This document shows, piece after piece, positions 11,795 through 22,886 of a stretch of DNA of 64,000 bases (positions are counted from its first letter, which is position 1; the number at the start of each line of letters is the position of its first letter). Where the stretch lies: the NCBI GenBank assembly GCA_029378245.1, contig JARKIF010000007.1, positions 1,860,001 to 1,924,000 of the forward strand, given 5' to 3'. Made by a program: the position numbers and the translations under genes. The DNA comes from Roridomyces roridus. Taxonomy: Eukaryota > Basidiomycota > Agaricomycetes > Agaricales > Mycenaceae. Below the pieces are notes generated by a model that had not been told where the DNA came from, searched no databases, and was given only the letters and a program-made list of their open reading frames with translations.

Positions 11795-13089
11795 CTACAT
11801 GTCTGCGGAGAACATCGCGATGGATGCCCTGAGTGTTGCCTGAGCCGTCCACGAGGAGGTTGTCCTGCGGAGCGAGGGTCAGATGGGGAGAGTAAAAAGG
11901 AGGGGGAACGTACGGCGCAGGAGGATCCTAGACCAGCATTACCGATCTGCAGGCGTATTGAGCTTCGGGACCCAGTGCATGAAATCATGGTCAAACTCAC
12001 CCAAGCAGGTTCCCAGTAGCAAATGCCGAGCCCATGTCCGCCCGAGAGGTTCTGGAGGACGGTGCGGATGTCCGCGACCCAAGTCTGCTGGCCTGCTGCC
12101 GAGACCGCGACGGAAGCGCTGAGTGCGACGCCAGAGCACGATTCGGGCCAGTCAGGTCTCGACGACCATGACGTCCTTGCCGTATTTGGTGATCATCGCC
12201 TGTAAACTGGATTGTAGCGCCGAAGTCGTAGCGCCCGTTCCGTAGAAGGGGTAGAACGAAAAGCCCATGACGTCAACGTCTGCGAGGGAGAGCTCCCCGG
12301 CGATGAAGATCTGGTTGTAGAAAGACGCGACCGAGGCGGCGTCCCAGCCGTTTGCGAGATGGATTATGGTGCGTAGGGAGGAAGACGCTGAGCGGGCGCC
12401 GCTGACTGCAGAATGCAGCATCTGCGAGAGGCCCGAGTAGCCGTTGACGGAGATTTCGCCTACGGGCCAGAGGAAGCCGTTGTTGATCTCGTTGCCGATG
12501 GAGAGGAATTGGATTGGGGTGCCATTGGATATGAATGACTTGACGAGGTTTTGGGTGTACCTGGGGAGAGTCAGGCGGTGGTGCGGCAAGTGGGGAAGGG
12601 GGCTGACGTGAATACTTGGGTGTTCAGACCCGCCAGGGTCGTCGGCCTGGAAAATATGAGTACAGAATCGTGTGAGTAGAGAGATTGCGTACCATCCGGA
12701 AGGAATGGCTTGGTGGCCAGGATCGGCCCCTGTTGATGGTCAGTCAAAGTCAGAAAAAGGTCGTCGCCACACTCACAGGTATCGCTAAAGTGCAGGTCCA
12801 CGTATATTTGCATACCCGCGGCCACGGCGCGCTTCGCCAATTGCAGGCCGTAGGTCAGACTGTAGTCGGCGTTATTCGTGCTCGTCCAGACGCGGATACG
12901 CGCGAGGTTGGTTCCGTGGTTGTGAAGTATGGTCTCGAGCTTGGCCGTTGTGCCCGAATCCTTGTACGAGGTGCCAGAGTTCTCGAGGTTGATGACCGAC
13001 GAGAAGTCGGCGCAGTGATATGTCAACGCATGGGTGACGCGAGAAACGGCGCTGAGAGCGAGGAAGACGGCCAGGCGGGAGAAGTACAT
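11795..13089 (-). CDS. Secreted GH53 arabinogalactan endo-beta-1,4-galactanase
   Basis: Cuts beta-1,4-galactan side chains of pectin outside the cell. A signal peptide (MYFSRLAVFLALSAVSRVTHA) precedes LTYHCADFSSVINLE, the GH53 start. The substrate-cleft segment IYVDLHFSDTC, the acid/base Glu in LSIGNEINNGFLWP and the nucleophile Glu in DVMVVET are all present, and the protein ends IGNAGLGSSC ... DNLLVDGSGN and SIAMFSADM. Several GT-AG introns are needed. Two frame shifts are also needed: after the nucleophile (GAGACCTGACTGG, one C surplus; reads VVETDWP) and close to the stop (ACTCAGGGCATCC, one G surplus). Without them the protein would stop right after the catalytic Glu. The end at 11795 assumes the second correction. 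Confidence 0.91.
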
Positions 13090-13480
13090 GTCGGCTGGGT
13101 AGACGAACGGCCACGCAAGGTCTTTTTATGCGGCGGAATAATCCACCAGACGGATCCTTGAAAAAAGGTACCGGTCGCCAAGTGACCTTTGCAGCTGGTC
13201 ATGGGAGTGCGCTAACAAGACGAGAGAGGATGTGAATCTTCACGATGGCCACATGTGGCTTCATCACGACCAAAGTCCGGGCCGTCGTGAATCCTTTGAA
13301 GCGTTCCCGACGTGCAATCGGATAAACTGTGGAGTTGGTGGTTCCCAGAGAAGGAAGGAAAGTCCTTTGTCGGTGTGTGCCTCTTCCATTGGACGCAGCT
13401 GGCATGAGGGAGGAGAACAAGCTATTTGACAGACTGATCCATGTGATTGCCTTCTCTTTTCTTTGACGCTCTTCCCTCTT
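13090..13480. other. Intergenic between divergent GH53 and OYE genes
   Basis: About 390 bp shared by two divergently transcribed genes, so likely holding both promoters. No further element was recognised. Confidence 0.5.
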
Positions 13481-15063
13481 ATGGCAGAGGATGCTATATT
13501 CTCTCCCATTACCTTACCATCCGGAGTCGTCTTGAGCAACCGACTCGTCAAGGTCTGCAATTTCCCGAATCTCATATTCAAACGCGCTGGAAAGAAAATT
13601 CAGGTCGCGCTCTACGAACACCTGGCTAAATTATTCGGCGGCCCACCCAACTCGTATCACTTTCAAGTCTACAAGAGATGGTCGCAGCACGACTGGGCAA
13701 TGATACTGACGGGCAACGTCCAAGTTATGCCGGACCACATCTGTCTCGGACGTGACCTTGTTGCGCCTTCTGGGTTCTCCGACACGGAACTGAGGCCTTT
13801 CAAAGAGCTTGCGGATGCGATACATGGACAGCGAGAGCACAGACCAAAGGCCATCTTACAATTAAGCCACGCTGGTCGACAGTCTCCGAATTTCATCGGT
13901 GGTCGACCACCGTTTGTTGCACCTCTGGCGCCGAGCAGCATACGTCTCGGCTCGACTCTCAAAGAGAAAGGGTGGCTTTCTGGCTTGATTCACCAGGCCA
14001 TGTTTGGGATTCCGCGCACCATGTCCTTGGCCGATATTGATCAAGTTGTCGACGCATTTGTTCGAGGCGCCAGGGTCGCTTCACTGGCCAATTTCGATGG
14101 CGTGCAGCTCCATGTTGCTCATGGCTGCAAGTTTCTTCTTCTTTTTGCAACAGGGATAAAAACTCATATTCCCAAGATCTTCTCGCACAGTTCATATCAC
14201 CCAAGTCCAATCTCCGAACAGATGAATATTCGTGTGCTCCAGCCAATACATTGCGGCTTTTGAACCGAATTGTGGTGGGCATCCGCTCTACAGTCCCACC
14301 CGATTTCATCTTGGGCCTCAAAATCAACTCGGCCGACTACGCAGACGTCAGTGCAGCGGGAGAAGCCTCCTCTGCACTTGACCATGTGCGCACCATTGCC
14401 AGCTGGGGGCTGGTCGACTTTCTTGAGATCAGCGGTGGAGATTACGAGAAGCCAGGCAAGAGAAACCGCTAGCTATTTTCCTTCCACTAAACTACTCTAG
14501 ACTTTGTCGCAACCGCCGCGTCTGCGTCCTCCCGCCAAGCCCTGTTTGCGGAATTTTCTCAAGAGGCCCTACGCGTGACACAAGACATGCCGCACCCACC
14601 ACTCATCCTCCTCACAGGCGGACTCACTACACCCGCTCAGCTGCATCGCGCGCTCTCCAACAATCACACCCATCTCCTCGGATTGGGTCGCAGCGCCATC
14701 CTGCGCCCAGATCTACCCACGCTCCTCAAAGACGGACCTTCCGACCCCAACGCGCTCTTCGCGCCCCTCCCAGACCTCGGTGTACACGGATGGTGGGCTA
14801 CCCTCCTCAGCGGCTTACCTCAGATCAAACTTATCGGTGCCGGGGTCGCGATGGCTTGGTACACCGTTGAGCTCCGACGACTGGGCAAGTCTGGGGCTCA
14901 AATTGGTGCTGATTACAGGATCGGTGCGATGGGGAGCTTGTTCTGGATGTGGGCGTGGGCTGGTCCTGAGCCTCTGTCTCTAGTACCTGTGTTTCTTGCG
15001 TCCGTACCTGTCCTCGCTGTGGCTTGGTATCTACTTCAGGTTATTACGCGGACAGCAGTTTAA
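13481..15063 (+). CDS. Old-yellow-enzyme / NADH:flavin oxidoreductase with C-terminal membrane segments
   Basis: FMN-dependent ene-reductase family. The start at 13481 gives MAEDAIFSPITLPSGVVLSNR. Removing an intron at 13553-13603 joins LVK to VALYEHLAKLFGGPP, as in fungal relatives. The barrel has KAILQLSHAGRQ and VDAFVRGARVA. Two GC-AG introns follow: 14127-14176 (gcaagt donor) restores AHGYLLAQFISPKSNLRTDEY, and 14456-14500 (gcaaga donor) joins EISGGDYEKP to DFVATAASASSRQALF. The FMN-phosphate segment is ILLTGGLTTPAQLH with LLGLGRSAILRPDLP. The last 100 residues contain hydrophobic stretches (LVPVFLASVPVLAVAWYLL) suggesting membrane anchoring. A possible extra shift may lie near 14222. Substrate is unknown. 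Confidence 0.9.
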
Positions 15064-15398
15064 ATTATAGATTTTTTATGCCTGGAATGTTGCCCAGAGC
15101 CGAAACCTTCACCTCTTATTCATGAGTTGCTGACTTCGGCCTCGAACTGATTAACTTGACTGCAAGCCAATCGTAGCGTCTGTTAAAGGAACTCGTTTCT
15201 CTTCACCTCGCGACGGACGATATCCCGGTAGACATTAAATAACGTATACGACGCGGGCATACTCCAAGCATCTGCATTTGCAGTCAAAGGCTGCTGCCAA
15301 ACAACGCCCAATGCTAAATGGGCAATATGACCAACCCTTCAAGACTCATGGGGCGAGCTTATGAGATGAACCTTTGCTGCATCATTTATAGTTTCTGC
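15064..15398. other. Intergenic between convergent genes
   Basis: About 335 bp between the stops of the OYE gene and the APH-like gene. No gene recognised. Confidence 0.5.
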
Positions 15399-16280
15399 TT
15401 AATAAAACCACCTGTTCATCGCCTTCATCCACACTTGCTGCCTCTCCGAATACTCCCCACAGATCCTGGGCACGATGGCGGCCCACGACTCGTCGCAATC
15501 CCACGTCTGCGACTCCATCGCCAGCCCCTCCCACCACTCGGGGTAAACACCCGCCCCCTGCCAGTCCACCATCCACAGAGTCCCCGCGTCGTCAAGGATG
15601 AGACTATGAGGCCGGATATCGTGGTGTGTCAGCACAAGTGGATACGAGTCGTCCATCGGTGGTATACTCGGGTCCATGAGGCCCTTCCGCTGGCGCTCCA
15701 ACAACTCTGTGAGCTCTGCGTATGAGGCGAATGGGCCTTGCGGGGGACTTATGAACCCAAAGACGGGGCCTTGCATGCATACGCGCGGACACAGATCCCG
15801 ATCCACGGGTCCAGGAACTCGCAGGTGGGGAATCTTGACGCTGCGTAACTGCCGCACGTACCCAGCCAGCGTTTCTGCTATACAGTCTTTCTCCTCCATG
15901 GACATGGTAGGCCAGACCGTCGTGAGCTGCTTGCCGGGTATGCGATCCATAACGATGATATGGCCATAACCCATTGGTACTACGCGGTGCAAGCGGGGTA
16001 CGGGAATAGTCGTGTGCTGCGCCAAGACTTCGAGAGCGAACGCCTCGAGGGGGTATGCGCCCTCAATGTCTCCATCGTATTCGTATTTGCTAATAGTGTC
16101 TTTAGTGACGATGGCGATGTGGTCGGCGTCTTGGTGGTCGGCGTCGGGGAGGGTTTGTCTCTCGGGGCCGAAGCAGCGGGTCATGATGTCGGCGTCAGTG
16201 AGGTCAGCGAGGGTGAGTCGGCCAGTGTGGTTAATGGTCGTGGTGGCGAGCGCGACGATGGTGGGCGGAGAGAAAAGATA
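15399..16280 (-). CDS. Aminoglycoside phosphotransferase (APH)-like kinase, 5' end unresolved
   Basis: Small-molecule kinase-like fold; fungal members are numerous and mostly of unknown substrate. Visible in order: LADLTDADIMTRCFG, the lysine strand VTKDTISKYEY, EAFALEVLAQHTTIPVPRLH, the hinge IIVMDRIPGKQL, the catalytic loop YPLVLTHHDIRPHSLILDD (HxD with Arg where Asn is common a few residues on), and the metal-binding Asp in LWMVDWQGAGVYPEWWE. It ends MKAMNRWFY. All of this reads without introns. The frame stays open far upstream (to 17108), but that stretch has no kinase character and no in-frame ATG just before the domain, so the true start, probably in a small upstream exon or behind a base error, was not found. 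Confidence 0.8.
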   Translation of the reverse strand, partial: YLFSPPTIVALATTTINHTGRLTLADLTDADIMTRCFGPERQTLPDADHQDADHIAIVTKDTISKYEYDGDIEGAYPLEAFALEVLAQHTTIPVPRLHRVVPMGYGHIIVMDRIPGKQLTTVWPTMSMEEKDCIAETLAGYVRQLRSVKIPHLRVPGPVDRDLCPRVCMQGPVFGFISPPQGPFASYAELTELLERQRKGLMDPSIPPMDDSYPLVLTHHDIRPHSLILDDAGTLWMVDWQGAGVYPEWWEGLAMESQTWDCDESWAAIVPRICGEYSERQQVWMKAMNRWFY

Positions 16281-17074
16281 AGTAGCCCCTAACTGCCAAG
16301 TCCTGTACAGCCACCCTCGGCGTCGCGGGTCTGGATTCCGCTCAGCGGACGCGTCATCGGGGGCTCGGGGCCTCCGGCACGAGCTCTTACGATCCCTGAC
16401 CCATGCCCTCCCAGGACGATGCCAAACAACGCCCAACGCCCAAAAAGGTAATTTCCCAAGTCGAGCCCGAATGCAGCTAAGCACTGGGGGATGCAGGAGG
16501 GTGCGGGCGGGGCTGCAAAGGATTCGGCTTGCCGGCAAAGATTTGGCTCCCGAATGCCATTGCCACGGATGCCCAATGCTCGAGAGTCGAAAGGTATTTG
16601 GGTAGGCATGCACCTGATATGTACCGATGGAGGGCCTTGACACAAGGCACAAATGCTGCGGAAGAGCAAGTAAGAGCGCGACGTGGCCGTCTCTCGCAAA
16701 TGCCCCTGTTGTATCGAGGTTCCTCCGACGGCATGGATGGGCCGGGATCAAAACAGAGATATATTGCCGATGAATGGCGGTCGTGAAGGGAAGTAGGAGT
16801 GAGCCTCGCGAGGGATCCTGGCCGCATGGCAGAAAGTGGGTCCGTACGGGCCGATGAAAAAGCGGTGGGGGTATTTTCGGCCTAACCGCTGCACTATTAC
16901 CGAAATCGGATAGCGCAGGGCGACGGAGATTGGGAGGATGCTCCGATTGAATGCAATCCTTGACACGCGGGACGGTAACATCTCCAACAGTCCAGGTGTC
17001 AATAGGGCATCCGGACCTTCCCTTACGCTGCAAATGCGCCGGGTTGTAGAACAGACTCCTTGTCGTAGAGGGAT
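16281..17074. other. Unassigned stretch upstream of the APH-like gene
   Basis: An antisense frame stays open here but has no domain, and its composition looks non-coding. The first exon of the APH-like gene may lie in this stretch. Confidence 0.4.
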
Positions 17075-17726
17075 CTAACCAGGAATGAGCATTAGAATAG
17101 TGAAGCACTTGGACGCGTACGAGGTGGGTCGTGAAGACTGCACTACGTCGACTTGAAGCGTTCCGAGCTCCAGGTAGGGCATGTCGATGTCATGGCCAGG
17201 CATATGAAGCAGGATGGCTACCTGCGCGCGATCAGGCACGGGCGGGGGCTCACCCTCCTCAGACTGGAGGTCATATGGCTGAAGCGGTGAGACGGTTAAC
17301 GGCTGAAGAAGGACTCAGTAAGGGCAAGGGCTGGACCAAGATAAACGCACCATCATACTCTCCCACTCCAATCCACTCTCGTACTTCTCGCGCACCCCGC
17401 CGACGTACGCGTCATAGAAGATAGGCCGCTGCTGATTCACAATGTCAGGCCGCTGCGGTTGTTGGGTGGCGCCATCATTCGCATTCGCATTCCTCCTGCT
17501 TGCACCTCGGGACTTCCAGAAGATGAGCCCGCCGACCATTATACTCATCACTGCGCAGATGAGATAGTACTCTGTCGGCCACTCACGGGTCAGTAGGCGG
17601 GACGACAATGTCGCGGAAGAAGGACTCACGGTACCCCGATATGTTCGCGCCTCCGTTATTAGATGTTTCTGCGAAACGAGACACGAGGTCTGAGGCGCCT
17701 TCTGGCGGAGGTGGGTGCGGCGGCAT
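17075..17726 (-). CDS. Small single-pass membrane protein
   Basis: Three exons (17630-17726, 17351-17571, 17075-17278) join in frame to 173 residues. The start MPPHPPPPEGASDLVSRF is followed by one TM helix (YYLICAVMSIMVGGLIFW), a basic SRGASRRN stop-transfer patch, then a cytosolic tail with YDAYVGGVREKYESG and PPPVPDRAQVAILLHMPG. Both introns are GT-AG with good acceptors, and phases fit exactly, which supports the model. The function is unknown; the tail resembles uncharacterised fungal proteins with an N-terminal anchor. A TATA box lies about 65 bp upstream. Confidence 0.6.
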
Positions 17727-17786
17727 GAGTACAAGGAGGTCAAAGGGAGCCCGAGGATGACGGCGGATTCACGTCGATTCCACGGA

Positions 17787-17800
17787 GCGTATATAAAGGC
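17787..17800 (-). promoter_or_regulatory. TATA box of the small membrane-protein gene
   Basis: On the minus strand this reads TTTATATACG, about 65 bases upstream of the ATG at 17726, a normal position for a fungal TATA element. Confidence 0.45.
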
Positions 17801-18153
17801 CTAGTGGCATCTTGCGTCACGAGAGTCCTCATTCCGTTGATAGAAGCCTTCCATGGGAAGAGGATGAGTGAATTGGGAAAATGGCGGAACGGTGAGTGGT
17901 GTACTTGCATTCCAGAAGATGGGTGGAATGCAAGCTGCACGCGGTAGAAGATGGTGGCCGGAGCGGACAAGTCTCGGTTGTTTGATACCGCATCTGATGA
18001 CTTTGTTTGTCCTTCTCTGAGTCTTTGAGGTTGGCGGAAATAACGCGACAATTATCAGAAGTTTTGTGCTCGTTTTTTCTACACTGCGTAGTACGGTAAC
18101 TCATTCCAACCCATTCTTCTATCTCCAGGACTCGGAATATAACATTCAACCAT

Positions 18154-19364
18154 CTAATGTTCAATATTACTCCGGGTCTCGCGATAGCGCGTGAGTATTT
18201 GCAGAAGGTGGATATCGGGATCGATGTCAGTCCCTTGGGGAGCCACGCTGTACATAGATACCCGTAAGCAACAAGAATTGGCGCGACGACTCGTACTATA
18301 CCTCGCTTTTTTGACAGCCGTTTCGACCATACTCCGGGCACGGTACCGTGGAATGTCGGCAACAAAGTAGCTGAAGCAGAAATCTGGATGCCCACACCCT
18401 AGCTGGGTCCCACGGATCTCATTCTCCGGGTAAAACTCCCAGGAGTTGCCGGTGGCAAAGTCCAATTTGGAGACCTTGGCCGGGAGTTCGAGAGGGAGAG
18501 TCCAGGTGTGGCGGTCACCCACCCACCGGAGTCCCTCCTCGAACTCTGCGCAAGTGGGAGCAGTCGAAGACATTTGCCATCCACGTTTGATGTACTTCTT
18601 TCGCCCGTCCTCGCGGTTTGTCATGCTGTAGCCCACTTGCAAAGCGCGTTTGGTGACAAAGGTGGACCATGGATATAGCGAATAAGCACTGGCATGAGTT
18701 ATGATGTTCATGACGACCGCTGATTCGCTGTTAACTGCGTCGAAAGAGCGATAGTTCCGACTCACTGGAATGAAAGTCAAGGATCACTTCGACCGGCGAC
18801 GCCTTGGCCAGCATGAGCTGGATCTTTTTATCGCCCTTTGTGAACTCTATCACGTCAACGATCCCGTTGGATGGATATGGAAACACTCGGTGCGGGACCT
18901 CGAACGACGCGTCAAGTTGGTCGAAAACGTCGGGTTTTTGCGTTGGCCGCGGTTTGAAGACGTAGCCATTATCGAGAAAGAAGGCGGCAGGATTATGGGA
19001 ATGCGCAATGTAGGCGTACAAGTCCAAGTCAGAGCCCGGATAAGTCGTTCTCTCGAGGAACTGGAGAGCCGTGGACCCAGAGATTAGAGTGCCTGTATCA
19101 GCCTGAATCTGCCGGAAACGGTCAACCTGTTCTTTGTCGCCGAAAAAGGGTGACAAGAGGCGGGTCGGGTTGAAGCAGACTTGATATGCGATGTCGTGGA
19201 TGAGTCGGCACGTCTGCATCAGTCTCACCAGCTCTCGAGACGGGAGCTGGGCAAACAAGGCGTCGTGGGGACCCATATTGAGCTCACTGAAAAAGATTAG
19301 CAGGTGGAAATCGGTGTGGCGGCTTGCCTTACAAGAATCGCATGAGTGGGGACTTTTCCGCCAT
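18154..19364 (-). CDS. F-box-like / nucleotidyltransferase-like protein, copy 1 (NTase-1)
   Basis: One of three paralogues here. The start at 19364 (MAEKSPLMRFF) uses a short first exon spliced to ELNMGPHDALFAQLPSREL. The N-terminal helices (LPSRELVRLMQTCR) look F-box-like. They lead into LISGSTALQFLERTTYPGSDLDLY, which fits the polymerase-beta nucleotidyltransferase signature G-S then D-x-D after 14 residues. Downstream are VIEFTKGDKKIQLML, the segment SPVEVILDFHST and VMNIITHASAYSLYP. The last exon, after a gtatag...tgtacag intron, reads SVAPQGTDIDPDIHLL and ends at 18154. It lies 113 bp from the GMC-1 stop, same strand. The enzymatic role is inferred only from the GS/DxD spacing; it could be a degenerate fold used for binding. 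Confidence 0.78.
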
Positions 19365-19476
19365 GGTGGTAAATGGCAAGCTGGAAATTGGAATGATGTG
19401 ATCGGTTGATCGCGCTTAGCAAGTCTTGGTTGAAGTTCGTATTTCCTGGCACTTGGTTTCTGTAGATACTAAAAAA

Positions 19477-21803
19477 TTACGACCACCGCTCCTTAATCAA
19501 ATCCGCTCCCCGCTCAGCAATCACGTATGTTGCGGCCTGGGTGTGGCCGCTCACGATGAACGGCTTGAATGGTGTCAGTCTCGAGAAGTTGAACGTGGCT
19601 TGCTTCCATACCATTACAGATGCATCGATGATACGTAGCCCGCTGGCACCCTTGACGAGTAAGTCGGGATTCACCTACCCAGAATTAGCAGCCGTTCCAA
19701 TGAAGGAAGTGAAGCATCTTACCACTCCATAATCCGCATCCTCGGCCGACATTGCCGCCGTAGAAACAATATGCCCGGTACTCGCACTGGTGTTGCGTAT
19801 AAAATCGTTCAGCTCGTCCGTCGTCAAACTCAGTAAATCGGTTATTGGCTCAATGATGTAGTCCTTCCACACAGGGGTCTGGAAGAATTTGTAGGTGTGC
19901 TTGATGCCTTCCCGAGCGAGGAACAGGTCAAAGTCGCCGGCCAAAAGTCCCGGATTGAGAAGAGGAGGCTCAAATGGATCGCTGCTCGCCAGGGCGATGG
20001 AGCCACCTCAAGTTCGAGTCAGTGGATGAAGGGCAAAGCAAAGGGCAGACGTACGGCCAGTCGGGGTGAGTACCAGCGTCTTGAAACTGATGAAATTTCC
20101 AGGTGCTGCTGTCTTGAGTCCACTCGTACCCGTCTAAAAAATTGAACACAATCAGACAAAATCAAAGCAGCAATCTCTGGTTCAACTCACCGCAACCCAA
20201 ACTTCAATTTGGGGAGTCTTCGGTCCCGCAGACGGATCAACGCCCTCGAATTCCGTCCCGTTCGTATCCGCCCGTATGTACATAACATGAGTGACTGGAA
20301 GATCCGAGAACGGCCCCGTATGTGTCGCGTTCCATTCCGCAAACGCCTCGTTGAACAGTGTTGTATTTGATAAGATAGGATCTATCGTCTGCGTCGAGTT
20401 GACAGACCAACCGCCGATGACTCCTGGCTGGTCGGTGGCATTCTTACCGACACTGGGGAGGTCCAAGATGGAAGTGATATTGAACGCCGCCAATTCGTTT
20501 TTGTCTCCGATGCCTGAATGCATCAGGATGGTTCGTGTCCCGACGGCCCCGGCGGATAGGATGATTTCTTTGGTAGCCCGTGCGGTAAAAAGGGAGCCTC
20601 CTGGTGGAATGTGAGTTCGCTATTTGGAAGGACGATTCTGCGATGTACTCACCTTGAGAGAATTGTACACCCTCGAAGGATACAACGCCCTTGGCTGTCT
20701 TTGGGTTTACGAGTTTCGACACTTGTGCATGCAGCAGAACGTGCAAGTTGTTGCGCTCAACGAACTCCGGGGCCAGATACGACGTCGCTGAAGAGCTACG
20801 AACGCCTCCCCCAATAGTCGACTGGAGCCAGCCTGCATCGAGGTGTGAATTGCAGAATATATATTGTACGCGGCAAAAACTAACCGAGACCCAGAGGTTC
20901 TCCGGAGTTATAGTCCAAGTTGAAAGGAAATTCCTCCGGGAATTCGCGCGTGGTTTGAATAATGTGACTGTCGAAGATGGGCCACAAATCACCGGCGAGG
21001 CTGACCGAGTTGATTCCGTGTGTGCTATGCACGGCGGGGTTGAATTCACCGACGGTGGAATGGTTGTTCGCAGGTGGAACCCATCTTTCGTTCTGAGACG
21101 ATATGGGCGTGGGTGAGAGGATGAAGAGCGAGGTACGCACTTTGAAGAAGTATTGTAGCAAGTTATTCCAGGACCAACCGGAATCTCCTGTCGCAACAGC
21201 CCAACGATCGTAGTCCTCAGCCGACCCACGAGTGTAGAACATGCCGTCTAAAACTTAGTATACAGAAATGCGGAAGAAACCAGAAAACTTACTGTGTGAA
21301 GTACAACCGCCCAGCATGCGTGCTTGTGAGTTGAAGCATTATTCTCTCTACTTGGTCGAAAAGCATCACAGCGTACCTCTCGGATATGGAGTGGAACGAT
21401 TATTCAAACCAACCTGCGGAGTTGTCGTGAAATTCCATTCCCATATCGAAGGAACGAGCAGATTATTTGCGAACTCAGGGACGATGGAGTCTTCGATCCC
21501 CTCATTGCTGAACGAGTTTCAAACACCCAACAATGGAATGACGCGGTGACGCACGAGATTCCTGCCTCGAGTAAAAGTACCGAAAAGTTCTGGTTCTCCG
21601 TCAATCTGTTAGCGACGACGTTGCCCGCGGCGCCAGCTGAATTTTGGGATATCATCAGCTGCAGCTCATTTTCCACAGGAGCAAACCCTCGTACCTCCGA
21701 CAATGACAAAGTCATAGACGAGCCCAGGGAGATCCGAGACGTTTTCATAGATCTTGGAGAAGCATCCCGGGATGAGGGCGAGCAAAAACAGGGGAGCGAG
21801 CAT
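19477..21803 (-). CDS. GMC oxidoreductase, aryl-alcohol-oxidase-like (GMC-1)
   Basis: FAD flavoprotein, probably secreted, oxidising alcohols and making H2O2. Signal peptide MLAPLFLLALIPGCFSKIY, then DFVIVGG with the rest of the dinucleotide motif across an intron, and NRLTENQNFSVLLLEAG. The GMC signature spans an intron (RMLGGCTSHNGMFYTRG). The second signature is ATKEIILSAGAVGTRTIL followed by SGIGDKNEL. The catalytic His is in STGHIVSTAAMS, the second catalytic His in FIVSGHTQAATYVIAERG; ADP-binding GLRIIDASV lies between. Many short introns; the reading frame holds across all those checked. It stops at 19477 after LIKERWS. Its closest relative is GMC-2 at 52-54.5 kb. Confidence 0.93.
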
Positions 21804-22886
21804 GCTCGTAGTTCCAGCGAAGAGCAGTGACACACATATCGGCATAAGAACACTAGCATGAGAGCGGATGGACGAATATGTTTGGAAGCCGTGTTCCGCC
21901 GTGCGGCTCCAAAGATATATTGTTGCGCCGAGCCAATGGTAATAGAAAACCTCCAAAGATGTTCACTGGAGCGGGCGGCCATGGGGTTCCGTTTCGAAGC
22001 GTTATATTCTTTTGGGTCTTCGCGGAATCCGGATAGTTGCGGATCGCTCAAACCAAACTTGAAGCGTGAGCGCGGCCATGGGTCAACTTTGCTGGGTGTC
22101 AAGATCCTGGTGTCAAATAATGAAAGCCTGTAGTTGTCCCGGAAGAGGCGCGGAGGGAGTCTACTGTCTGCGCGCGGGTCCCGCGAGGTCGTCATTGATC
22201 ATGAAGCCGCCATTTGCCGGGGCTCGGAACTTGAAGCTTGAAATTCGAAGGGGAGCCTCACAGAACAACAGCGATATTGAGTAGAGTCACCGCTCCAGGG
22301 ATATATCGATAATGTCGGACTGGATCATTGGCAGTGGATGGGGCAAGAAGCGAGCCAGCAACACTGCCACGGCCGCGAGAAATGATCAATTGATGATCAC
22401 GCCGAGGACTCCAACTTTCTTCTATCCCACCCCGGCTACAACAAAGAAGTCGACAGTGCTCGCCGGCACCCGTGACGTCCTCCAGGCGCGACTGCTTCCG
22501 ACCGTTTAGTGAGACCAGTCACCCGTCAGCTGGCCAGCTTCAATTCAATCCTCACACCGTCACACGAACCGGTGGCACCAATGCGGCAGCGTCTGACTCT
22601 GAGCTCCCACTTCACTCAACTTCAGAAACAGTGTCTACAGCGGAAGCCTCGACAACGAGTCCACCAAGCGTCTTCTTCGCTGGAGCCTGGAATTGGACAT
22701 GAAGCCTGTCAACGCTACTGGTACTCAGCCGCCGGTTCTCCCAGAATCTCTTTCTGCTCCAACGGTCTCTTTCTGTCTCCTACACACGGAGCTTCTTGCG
22801 TTGATCGGTCTGTTGGACTGTTATTAGCACTGGAAGATCGAACTCAGACTGGGCTTCAAGTGTACACGACAGTGAAGCTTCAGCGA
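21804..22886. other. Promoter of GMC-1 and 3' flank of the NmrA-like gene
   Basis: The 60 bases upstream of GMC-1 share blocks (such as CTCATGCTAGTG on the minus strand) with the GMC-2 promoter, so the duplicated unit includes the core promoter. No gene was recognised in the remaining 900 bp. Confidence 0.5.

Noticed and set aside
15399..17108. One 569-residue protein across the whole open frame
   Set aside because: Only the last 290 residues have APH character. The upstream part lacks an in-frame ATG near the domain and reads like non-coding sequence.
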